A stretch of 14,961 nt of DNA, taken from the NCBI GenBank assembly GCA_945952575.1, contig CAMFIY010000028.1, positions 1-14,961 on the forward strand. Direction: 5' to 3'. The position numbers and the translations under genes are program-made. Source of the stretch: an uncultured Leucobacter sp. GTDB taxonomy: Bacteria; Actinomycetota; Actinomycetes; Actinomycetales; Microbacteriaceae. Shown here one piece after another: positions 1-5,475 of the stretch. How positions within the stretch are numbered: the first letter of the stretch is position 1; the number at the start of each line of letters is the position of its first letter. The notes beneath the pieces are model-generated. The model was not told the DNA's origin and made no database searches. It saw only the letters and a list, made by a program, of their open reading frames with translations.

Positions 1-26
1 GGCTCGGAGATGTGTATAAGAGACAG
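1..26. other. Residual Nextera/Tn5 sequencing adapter (not genomic)
   Basis: Positions 8-26 are identical to the 19-bp Tn5 mosaic end used in Nextera libraries (AGATGTGTATAAGAGACAG). The seven bases before it, GGCTCGG, are the matching end of the Nextera read-2 adapter. The native genome starts at about position 27. This marks a contig end and means the first gene is truncated by assembly, not by biology. Confidence 0.97.
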
Positions 27-114
27 GTGCGACCGCTGCGAGCACGAGGAAGACGATGCTGGCCACGCCGAGCGCATTCTTGCGCAGCGTGGTGTTGACC
101 TGGGTTTCTGACAT
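27..114 (-). CDS. APC-superfamily amino acid/amine permease, N-terminal fragment
   Basis: Only the first 29 codons are present, reading leftward into the adapter. The peptide begins MSETQVNTTLRKNALGV and runs into a hydrophobic stretch (SIVFLVLAAVA). That pattern, a short polar N-terminus, an LRKNALG-type motif and then the first membrane helix, is typical of the APC family of amino acid and amine permeases. The ATG at 114 is supported by a good Shine-Dalgarno AAAGGAG (122-128, minus strand) with 7 bases to the start. The gene is divergent from the dehydrogenase at 289, with 174 bp between the two starts, so the two may share regulation. If it is part of the neighbouring catabolic unit it would import the amine substrate, but that is inference. 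The substrate cannot be read from 29 residues. Confidence 0.75.
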
Positions 115-164
115 TTGGCGGCTCCTTTGCCATGTCCGGGCGGGCGTACTGCGTCCATTGTGCG

Positions 165-184
165 GGGGCGCCGCCGGGCGCCCC
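165..184. promoter_or_regulatory. GC-rich hairpin in the permease/dehydrogenase divergent region
   Basis: GGGGCGCC (165-172) and GGCGCCCC (177-184) are perfect complements around a 4-base GCCG loop, giving an 8-bp all-GC stem. It would lie in the leader of the minus-strand permease mRNA if that promoter is further right, and it sits directly upstream of a TTGACT (185-190) that could be a -35 for the dehydrogenase. It could act as a leader structure, an insulator or a protein site. No U-tract follows, so a classical terminator is less likely. Confidence 0.4.
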
Positions 185-203
185 TTGACTGAGAGCGCAG
201 AGG

Positions 204-222
204 CCTACTGTCTCAGTGTAGG
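204..222. promoter_or_regulatory. Dyad symmetry upstream of the dehydrogenase (candidate operator)
   Basis: CCTAC (204-208) and GTAGG (218-222) are inverted, and inside them ACTG (207-210) and CAGT (214-217) form a second inverted pair around TCT. A TTGACT resembling a -35 box lies at 185-190, and TACTGT at 206-211 resembles a -10, but the 15-bp spacing between them is short. A regulator binding here would sit on the presumed promoter of the dehydrogenase. The evidence is symmetry and position only. Confidence 0.3.
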
Positions 223-241
223 TTTCGGGGAGGATCGCGCA

Positions 242-256
242 ATCATCAGCGATGAT
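242..256. promoter_or_regulatory. Perfect 15-bp palindrome before the dehydrogenase start (candidate operator)
   Basis: ATCATC-AGC-GATGAT is a perfect inverted repeat with 6-bp arms and a 3-bp centre. It ends 32 bases before the ATG at 289 and 19 bases before the Shine-Dalgarno sequence. The placement suits an operator in the promoter/leader region of the dehydrogenase gene. No regulator family is implied by the sequence alone. Confidence 0.4.
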
Positions 257-288
257 GAGAGATCCGTAGTTTTGTGAAGGGGACATCG

Positions 289-1164
289 ATGACTACTCCC
301 GGCAGTGAGGCGCCCGGCGGCGCACCGGTCAGCGACGTGCACGGCCGCGTCGTGATGGTCACGGGCGGCGGTACCGGGATCGGTGCGGCGATCGCCGAGC
401 GCTACGCGTCCGAAGGGGCGAACGTCGTGATCCTGGGCCGGCGGCCGGAGCCGCTCGAGGCGGTCGCGGCGAGGGTCGGTGCGATCCCGGTGGTCGCGGA
501 TGCCGCGGACGGGGCATCCGCGCGGGCGGCGGTGGCCGAGGTGCTGGAGCGCTTCGGGCGGATCGACGTGCTCGTGGCGAACGCCGGCGGGCACGGGTTC
601 TCCCCGGTCGCCGAGACGAGCGACGAGGACTGGGATTCGGCGATCAGGGCGAACCTCTCCACGGCCTTCGTCATGGCGCGGGAGGCGCTGCCGGCGCTGC
701 TCGACAGCGTCGAACTGCCCTGCGCGGAAGGGCGTCAGGGCGGATCCGAGATCGTCATCGTGTCCTCCCTCGCCGGCCTCTTCGCCGGGCCCTCCGTCGC
801 CGGCTACACGGTGGGCAAGCACGCGCTGATCGGGCTCACGCGCAGCCTGGCGCGCGACTACAGCCGCAGCGGCGTTCGCGTGAACGCGGTCTGCCCGGGC
901 TGGGTGCGCACCCCCATGGCCGACGCCGAGATGGACGAGTTCGCGGCCCACGCGCCCGAGATCGTGGATCGTGCCGCCGGATATGCGGCCGTGACGCACG
1001 ACGTGCCGCTCGGTCGCCCCGCCGAGCCCGCCGAGATCGCCTCGATCGTGCGATTCCTGGGTTCGTCCCAGTCGTCCTACATGACGGGTTCGGTGCTGGT
1101 GGCCGACGGCGGCGCCCACATGGTGGATCTGCCGACGCTCGCCTTCGAGCACGCGGGGATGTAG
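289..1164 (+). CDS. Short-chain dehydrogenase/reductase (SDR), classical type
   Basis: A 291-residue NAD(P)-dependent oxidoreductase of the classical SDR family. The nucleotide-binding motif TGGGTGIG is at residues 25-32, NAGG at 98-101, the catalytic serine in VSS at about 160, and the YTVGK catalytic Tyr/Lys pair at 173/177. NAVCPGWVRTPM follows, then a C-terminal SYMTGSVLVADGG-type motif common to the family. It acts on a carbonyl/alcohol pair in the cytoplasm; the substrate is not readable. I chose the ATG at 289 because GAAGGGG (276-282) lies 6 bases upstream; the in-frame GTG at 274 would put that ribosome site inside the gene. It is divergent from the APC permease and convergent with the TetR gene. 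A role oxidising or reducing an intermediate of the nearby amino-alcohol pathway is possible but inferred from location only. Confidence 0.93.
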   Translation: MTTPGSEAPGGAPVSDVHGRVVMVTGGGTGIGAAIAERYASEGANVVILGRRPEPLEAVAARVGAIPVVADAADGASARAAVAEVLERFGRIDVLVANAGGHGFSPVAETSDEDWDSAIRANLSTAFVMAREALPALLDSVELPCAEGRQGGSEIVIVSSLAGLFAGPSVAGYTVGKHALIGLTRSLARDYSRSGVRVNAVCPGWVRTPMADAEMDEFAAHAPEIVDRAAGYAAVTHDVPLGRPAEPAEIASIVRFLGSSQSSYMTGSVLVADGGAHMVDLPTLAFEHAGM

Positions 1165-1168
1165 GCGC

Positions 1169-1199
1169 GGGTCCTCCGCCTGAGCTCGGCGGGGGAGCC
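1169..1199. terminator. Hairpin between convergent genes, candidate bidirectional terminator
   Basis: GGGTCCTCCGCC (1169-1180) pairs with GGCGGGGGAGCC (1188-1199) across a 7-base loop, with one mismatch and one G-U wobble. It fills the 37-bp gap between the stop codons of the dehydrogenase (plus) and the TetR gene (minus), where a shared terminator is expected. There is no U-run, as is common in high-GC actinobacteria. Confidence 0.55.
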
Positions 1200-1201
1200 G
1201 G

Positions 1202-1801
1202 TCAGGCCGCGAGGCCGTCGAGCAGGCGCTCGAACGCCGTGAGGGTGCGCTCCGGATCCCCGTCGCCGGCAGCGACCCGGATGGACGCCTCGCGGATGGC
1301 GCCGACCAGCAGGATCGCCGTCGTCTCCGCATCCGCCCGGGGATCGACCTCGCCGACGGCCTGCGCCCGCTCGAGGGTTTCGCGGATCATCACGATGCTC
1401 GCACCGGATCCGATCCCGCGCTCGGCGCCCGCCGGGATGAGCGTCGGGCCGGACACGTTGAAGAAATGGCCGAGCCGAGCGTCGCTCGCGAGCTCGAACA
1501 TGGCCCGGGCGTGTGCGGCCAGCTGGGTGCGCCAGCCGGGCGCCTGCGACACCGCCGTGCGGGTCCGCTCGACCAGTTCCCGCCCGAGTCGCGCGTACGC
1601 CGCGCGGAGGAGCTCGTCCCGTCCGCCGGGGAAGTGCGCGTAGACGGTGCCGCGCGAGATTCCGGATTCGGCGGAGATCCGGTCGATGGTGGTCTCCGGC
1701 AGTCCGCCGTCGGCGATCGCGGCGAGCACCGCGTCGACCAGTTCCTCGCGGGTCCGGCGGCGGCGGCGCTCGCGCAGCGTGGGGGCGGCCTGCTCGGTCA
1801 T
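1202..1801 (-). CDS. TetR/AcrR-family transcriptional regulator
   Basis: A 199-residue repressor-type protein of normal TetR length. After an arginine-rich N-terminus (residues 9-18) there is a TetR helix-turn-helix: IADGGLPETTIDRISAES leads into GISRGTVYAHFPGGRDEL at about residues 47-64, with the family's diagnostic G-T-VYxHF core. The C-terminal ligand-binding half is variable, as usual. The gene is divergent from the kinase/phospho-lyase operon with 85 bp between starts, the classic arrangement for a local regulator. A candidate operator (1854-1868) overlaps the -10 of the kinase promoter. No good Shine-Dalgarno lies at a normal distance (GAAGG is only one base from the ATG). A promoter -10 ends 6 bases before the ATG, so the message may be leaderless. 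The effector is unknown; a substrate or product of the adjacent pathway is the natural guess. Confidence 0.93.
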   Translation of the reverse strand: MTEQAAPTLRERRRRRTREELVDAVLAAIADGGLPETTIDRISAESGISRGTVYAHFPGGRDELLRAAYARLGRELVERTRTAVSQAPGWRTQLAAHARAMFELASDARLGHFFNVSGPTLIPAGAERGIGSGASIVMIRETLERAQAVGEVDPRADAETTAILLVGAIREASIRVAAGDGDPERTLTAFERLLDGLAA

Positions 1802-1807
1802 GCCTTC

Positions 1808-1837
1808 AGCATAGGGCTCGAAACCGGGGCTTGTGAA
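1808..1837 (-). promoter_or_regulatory. Predicted promoter of the TetR gene (possibly leaderless)
   Basis: On the minus strand TTCACA (1837-1832, 5 of 6 to the -35 consensus) is followed after 18 bp by TATGCT (1813-1808, -10-like). The expected start of transcription falls at or within a base or two of the ATG at 1801. This predicts a leaderless mRNA, a mode well known in actinobacteria. The -35 overlaps that of the opposing kinase promoter by five bases. Confidence 0.5.
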
Positions 1838-1859
1838 CTATGGATCTAATTTCTATACT
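1831..1859 (+). promoter_or_regulatory. Predicted promoter of the kinase/phospho-lyase operon
   Basis: TTGTGA (1831-1836) and TATACT (1854-1859, 5 of 6 to the -10 consensus) are separated by an ideal 17 bp. Transcription would begin near 1866, giving a leader of about 20 bases with GGAGG at 1877-1881. The promoter excludes the upstream in-frame start at 1833 and supports the ATG at 1887. Confidence 0.6.
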
Positions 1860-1868
1860 CATCGTATA
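1854..1868. promoter_or_regulatory. Operator-like dyad over the kinase promoter, candidate TetR site
   Basis: TATAC (1854-1858) and GTATA (1864-1868) are inverted around TCATC. The dyad covers the -10 and transcription start of the kinase promoter, where a bound repressor would block RNA polymerase. It lies just upstream of the TetR gene's own -35. Five-bp arms are short for a TetR operator, so the true site may be longer and less perfect. Confidence 0.45.
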
Positions 1869-1886
1869 AGTTTTTTGGAGGCGCTC

Positions 1887-2903
1887 ATGGTCACCGTCGA
1901 TCTCGCAGCAGCGACCGAGCTCGCGCGCGAGGCGCTCGCCGCCTACGGGCTGGATCCCGCGGCCGAGCTCGCACTGCTCAAGCAACGGGAGAACTTCGTC
2001 TTCTCGCTGGGCGCCGGCGGCGTCGACTATGTCTTGCGCGTGCACCGGCAGGGCTACCACAGCGACGCCGAGCTCGGTTGCGAACTCGACTTCGTCCGGG
2101 CCCTGCACGCCGAAGGCGTCGCCGTGCCGGCCTTCGTGCTCACGCTCGAAGGCCGAGGCTTCTGCGTCGTCGGCGCGGATCGCCCCGCGGGCGCGCACCA
2201 GGTCGACCTGCAGCATCTGCTCCCGAACCGCGGCGGGTTCGGGGACGAGCGGACGGGGGTCGACGGCAGCGCCGCGCTGGATCCGGCGGAATTCGCCGCG
2301 CTCGGCCGGCTCGCCGCTCAGGTCCACGACGCGACGGAGCGCTCCGGGTACGCGATGGCCGTGCCCCGCGACGACTGGGATCTCGACGGGCTCATCGGCG
2401 ATGAGACCACCGGCGCCGTCCCCGCCTGGGGGGATCCGCTGCGCATCCGCGAGCTCGCCGGGTCGGATCGTGAGGCCGTCGTGGCCGCGATCGCCCGGAT
2501 CCGGGACGCGCTCACCGTCTACGGAGCGCCCGCGCACCGATTCGGCCCGATCCACGCGGATCTGACCCCAGAGAACGTGCTCCGCACCCCGAACGGCCTC
2601 GTCCTGATCGACTTCGACGACTTCGCCGCGGGCTGGCACCTCTTCGACCTGGCCACCGCGCTCTACTTCTACACGCCGCACCCGCGCTACGCCGAGTACC
2701 GCGAGGCGCTCTTCGCCGGATACGAGGCCGTGCGCCCGCTCGACGCCGCCGACCACGAGGCCTTCCCGGCGATCCTGCTGGCCCGCGGCCTCACCTACCT
2801 CGGCTGGGCGGCCGACCGCCGGGGCGAACCGACCGCGGAGTGGCACGCCACCACCGTCCTGCCCAACATCGTCCGCCTCGCGCGCGAGCTGAACGCGCGC
2901 TGA
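1887..2903 (+). CDS. APH-fold small-molecule kinase (phosphotransferase), likely amino-alcohol kinase
   Basis: A 338-residue cytoplasmic phosphotransferase of the aminoglycoside-phosphotransferase/choline-kinase fold. The catalytic loop HADLTPEN is at residues 223-230 (Asp225 the presumed base, Asn230 a metal ligand). The metal-binding IDFDD is at 241-245, with FDLATALYFY after it. The N-lobe shows FVFSLGAGGVDYVLRVHR. I start at ATG 1887, behind GGAGG (1877-1881); the earlier in-frame start at 1833 lies inside the promoter. The stop is 23 bases before the next gene, a PLP enzyme of the phospho-lyase type, so the two are almost certainly co-transcribed. Known relatives with this pairing are hydroxylysine kinase with phosphohydroxylysine phospho-lyase, plus bacterial fusions of such a kinase domain with a class III PLP domain. 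I infer phosphorylation of the hydroxyl of a small amino alcohol (ethanolamine, 1-amino-2-propanol or hydroxylysine type). The exact substrate is open. Confidence 0.85.
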   Translation: MVTVDLAAATELAREALAAYGLDPAAELALLKQRENFVFSLGAGGVDYVLRVHRQGYHSDAELGCELDFVRALHAEGVAVPAFVLTLEGRGFCVVGADRPAGAHQVDLQHLLPNRGGFGDERTGVDGSAALDPAEFAALGRLAAQVHDATERSGYAMAVPRDDWDLDGLIGDETTGAVPAWGDPLRIRELAGSDREAVVAAIARIRDALTVYGAPAHRFGPIHADLTPENVLRTPNGLVLIDFDDFAAGWHLFDLATALYFYTPHPRYAEYREALFAGYEAVRPLDAADHEAFPAILLARGLTYLGWAADRRGEPTAEWHATTVLPNIVRLARELNAR

Positions 2904-2926
2904 CCACCGACCGAGGAGTTCCGACC

Positions 2927-4201
2927 ATGACCGCCAACGCCGAGCTGATCGCACGCCGCAACCGCACTATCGGCCCCTACTCGCCGCTCTTCTACACCGA
3001 GCCGCTGCAGTTCGTCTCGGCCAAGGGGGTCTGGCTCACCGAGGCGAGCGGCGACCGCTACCTCGACGGCTACAACAACGTGCCCCACGTCGGCCACTGC
3101 AACGATCGCGTCGTCGCCGCGCTCGCCGATCAGGCGGCCGCGCTCAACATCCACACCCGCTACCTGAACGAGCGCGTGGTGGACTACTCCGAGCGACTCC
3201 TCTCCACCTTCGAGCCGCGCCTCGACCGGGTCTTCTTCGGCAACTCGGGATCCGAGGCGAACGAGCTCGCGATCCGCATCTCGCGGGAGCTCACCGGCAG
3301 CACCGGCATGATCGTCTCCGACTACAGTTACCACGGCACCACGATCACGCTCGCGGGCCTGACCACCGGTCTCACGACCTCGGTGCCGCTCGACCCGAAC
3401 GTGCGGGCGCTGCGGATCCCGGATCTGGATCGCGATCCGCGGCCCGAGGCGGAGGTGCTCGCCGAGACCCTCGCCTCCCTCGACGCCTCTATCGCGTCGC
3501 TGCAGGAAGCCGGCTTCGGCGTCGCCGCCTGCCTCTTCGACCCGCTGTTCTCGACGGAGGGCATGCCGCGCCTGCCCGAGGGGCTGGTGGCTGGCATCGT
3601 CGACCGGATACATGCCGCCGGCGGCATGGTCATCGCGGATGAGGTGCAGAGCGGGTTCGGCCGCACCGGGAGCCACATGTGGGGGCACCAGTACGCGGGG
3701 ATGTCACCGGATCTCGTGACGATGGGCAAGCCGATGGGCAACGGGCATCCGATGTCGGCCGTGGTGACCAGCGAAGCCGTGCTCGACGCATTCGGTTCGC
3801 GGAATGAATTCTTCAACACCTTCGCCGGCAATCCGGTCTCGTCGGCCGTCGGCGAGGCCGTGCTGCTGGAGATGGAGGAGCGCGGGCTCATGGCGCAGGC
3901 GGCGGCGGTCGGCGCTGAGGCGCTCGCGCGCTTCGAGGAGTTCGCCGGCCGGCACGATTTCGTGCGCACCGCGAAGGGCGTCGGCACCTTCCTCGGCCTG
4001 GACTTCGCGGTCGACGGGGAGCCCGCCCCCGCGCTCGCGAAGCAGGTGGTCGAGGCCATGAAGGCGCGCAAGGTGCTGATCTCTCGGATCGGCCGCGACG
4101 AGAGCGTGCTCAAGGTGCGGCCGCCCCTCGCCTTCGGCCGCGCCGAACTGCCGATCCTGCTCGACGCCCTCGAGGCGTCGCTCGCCGAGGTTCGCCCCTG
4201 A
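2927..4201 (+). CDS. Class III PLP enzyme of the amino-alcohol-phosphate phospho-lyase type
   Basis: A 424-residue PLP enzyme, full length for class III aminotransferases. GNSGSEAN at 105-112 contacts the cofactor phosphate, IADEVQSGFGRTG carries the PLP-binding Asp at 238, and the Schiff-base lysine is Lys268 in TMGKPMGNG. The stretches YLDGYNNVPHVGHC, RYLNERVVDYSERL and ISRELTG near residues 45-125 resemble ethanolamine-phosphate and phosphohydroxylysine phospho-lyases more than ordinary omega-transaminases. Those enzymes do not transaminate: they eliminate phosphate and ammonia from an O-phosphorylated amino alcohol to give an aldehyde. The kinase 23 bp upstream would supply that substrate. 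The ATG at 2927 follows GAGGAG (2913-2918) by 8 bases. The class assignment is secure. The lyase reaction is inferred from motif similarity as I recall it and from the kinase neighbour; a true transaminase is the alternative. Confidence 0.9.
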   Translation: MTANAELIARRNRTIGPYSPLFYTEPLQFVSAKGVWLTEASGDRYLDGYNNVPHVGHCNDRVVAALADQAAALNIHTRYLNERVVDYSERLLSTFEPRLDRVFFGNSGSEANELAIRISRELTGSTGMIVSDYSYHGTTITLAGLTTGLTTSVPLDPNVRALRIPDLDRDPRPEAEVLAETLASLDASIASLQEAGFGVAACLFDPLFSTEGMPRLPEGLVAGIVDRIHAAGGMVIADEVQSGFGRTGSHMWGHQYAGMSPDLVTMGKPMGNGHPMSAVVTSEAVLDAFGSRNEFFNTFAGNPVSSAVGEAVLLEMEERGLMAQAAAVGAEALARFEEFAGRHDFVRTAKGVGTFLGLDFAVDGEPAPALAKQVVEAMKARKVLISRIGRDESVLKVRPPLAFGRAELPILLDALEASLAEVRP

Positions 4202-4213
4202 CCTCATCCCCAT

Positions 4214-4229
4214 CGGCCGAGGGCGGCCG
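4214..4229 (+). terminator. Hairpin after the phospho-lyase gene, candidate terminator
   Basis: CGGCCG-AGGG-CGGCCG forms a 6-bp all-GC stem with a 4-base loop, 12 bases after the phospho-lyase stop. It precedes a separate promoter-like element for the AraC gene, so the operon probably ends here. There is no U-run. Confidence 0.4.
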
Positions 4230-4239
4230 GAGTCCCGAG

Positions 4240-4248
4240 TGCTATTCT
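4240..4248 (+). promoter_or_regulatory. Extended -10 promoter candidate for the AraC gene
   Basis: TG-C-TATTCT has the extended -10 form (TGnTATnnT), with no recognisable -35, as is normal for that class. Transcription would start near 4255, leaving a leader of about 11 bases that contains the ribosome site GAGGTGATC (4257-4265) immediately before the ATG. That nine-base match to the 16S rRNA 3' end is unusually long. Confidence 0.4.
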
Positions 4249-4265
4249 CTCCGCGTGAGGTGATC

Positions 4266-5264
4266 ATGAATCAGACACATACGATGCAGCGTCGCTCCGA
4301 GTCCGGCGAGCCGTCGGCACCGCTCGCCGCGGCTCCCGCCTCCGTCGCGCACGCCGAGGATCTGGCCGAGTTCCGCGGCATGGTGTCCTCCTCCTTCGTG
4401 CCGCTGCGGGTGAGCACCGAGGCGCACGGCCCCTTCGCCGCCAGCATCAGCACGGCGGACGCCGACAGCGTGGTCTTCACCGAGGTCGCGGCGACTCCCC
4501 ACCTGGTGGAGCGCACGCAGCAGACCATCGAGGACGGCGGGAGCGGCTATTACAAGGTGAGCCTGCTGATCTCGGGATCCTCGATCCTCGTGCAGGACGG
4601 GCGCGAACTCGTGATGCGGCCCGGCGACCTGTCGATCTACGACACCTCGCGGCCGTACTCGCTGCTGTTCGGCGAGAAGTTCCGCAACCTCATCATGATG
4701 TTCCCGAAGGATCGCCTCGACGTGCCGCTGCCCTTCACCGAGCAGCTGACCGCGGTCGATCTCGGCGCGCAGCATCGCGGCCTCGCCCCCGTGCTCACCG
4801 CGTTCATCTCGCAGCTGCCGACGCAGCTCGTGCATTTCACACAGCATTCGCGCGCACGGCTCGCTCAGACCAGCCTCGACCTGCTGGGCACGATGTTCTC
4901 GAGCATCCTCGACGCGAGCCCCGAGCAGCGGGACCCGCATCAGGTCCTGCTGCAGAAGATCTACGACCACGTCGACCTGCACCTCGGGTCCGAGGATCTG
5001 TCGCCGAGCAGCATCGCCGCCGCCCACTACATCTCGACCAGGCATCTGCACGCGCTGTTCAATCAGAGCGGGACGACCGTGTCGACGTGGATCCGCGAGC
5101 GGCGCCTCGAGCGGGCCCGCGCCGACCTGCTCGATCCGCTGCTGGCGGATCGGCCGGTGTGGGTCATCGCCGCGGGACGGGGCTTCGCCGATCCGGCGCA
5201 CTTCAGCCGCGTGTTCAAGGCCGCCTACGGGATGACGCCGAGCGAGTTCCGCCGCGGCGCCTGA
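4266..5264 (+). CDS. AraC-family transcriptional regulator
   Basis: A 332-residue regulator with an N-terminal AraC_binding_2-type ligand domain (residues about 30-200) that includes the family pattern GRELVMRPGDLSIYDTSRPY. A C-terminal AraC helix-turn-helix pair (about 235-332) contains ISTRHLHALFNQSGTTVSTWIRERRL and the closing GFADPAHFSRVFKAAYGMTPSEFRR. I start at ATG 4266, placed right after a strong ribosome site; the in-frame GTG at 4239 would overlap the presumed -10. It follows the phospho-lyase gene by 64 bp with a hairpin and its own promoter between, so it is probably expressed separately. Relatives of this domain type (for example FeaR) respond to amine-pathway compounds, so activation of the kinase/lyase operon or the APC permease is plausible. 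This is inferred from context. It is the same architecture as the AraC gene at 8676-9746. Confidence 0.93.
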   Translation: MNQTHTMQRRSESGEPSAPLAAAPASVAHAEDLAEFRGMVSSSFVPLRVSTEAHGPFAASISTADADSVVFTEVAATPHLVERTQQTIEDGGSGYYKVSLLISGSSILVQDGRELVMRPGDLSIYDTSRPYSLLFGEKFRNLIMMFPKDRLDVPLPFTEQLTAVDLGAQHRGLAPVLTAFISQLPTQLVHFTQHSRARLAQTSLDLLGTMFSSILDASPEQRDPHQVLLQKIYDHVDLHLGSEDLSPSSIAAAHYISTRHLHALFNQSGTTVSTWIRERRLERARADLLDPLLADRPVWVIAAGRGFADPAHFSRVFKAAYGMTPSEFRRGA

Positions 5265-5289
5265 GGACCGTCCCGCGCCTCTCGGCACG

Positions 5290-5364
5290 GACGTACATCG
5301 TCCCGACTGGCGTACACCTTCGCCGCGGTCATTTGGATGTACACCTATCGATAGCGTGTACAGC
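5290..5364 (+). repeat. Composite palindromic repeat, upstream copy (four GTAC-core units)
   Basis: Four near-palindromic units occur: GACGTACATC (5290-5299), GGCGTACACC (5309-5318), GGATGTACACC (5335-5345) and GCGTGTACAGC (5354-5364). Units 1 to 3 are separated by 9 and 16 bases. The second half is a hairpin: TGTACAC (5338-5344) and GTGTACA (5356-5362) flank the perfect palindrome CTATCGATAG (5345-5354). Over 5290-5345 the copy aligns without gaps to 6586-6641 at 36 of 56 positions by my hand count, mostly in the units and the CCCGACT spacer core. It starts 26 bases after the AraC stop and ends 111 bases before the nuclease-like gene. The rest of this 211-bp gap shows no clear promoter. Confidence 0.7.
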
Positions 5365-5475
5365 AATCTTGGCCGCTGCGGCGGGATTTTGCGCTCACAG
5401 GCCGCTAAGCCCTGAGTTGCCCACAGATTTCGCGTTCGGCCCCTGCCGGCTTCCGCGCTCGGCAAGACTCGACGG

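Noticed and set aside
56..277. Small plus-strand open frame near the left end
   Set aside because: It covers the permease ribosome site and the divergent regulatory region, has no ribosome site of its own and no recognisable product.
205..1332. Minus-strand open frame opposite the SDR gene
   Set aside because: The plus-strand SDR has all family motifs in order. The opposite frame is Arg/His-rich with no domain and overlaps the TetR gene.
5417..5425. TTGCCCACA resembling an actinobacterial DnaA box (8 of 9 to TTGTCCACA)
   Set aside because: It is a single imperfect site with no cluster, AT-rich region or replication genes nearby, so it is not evidence for an origin.
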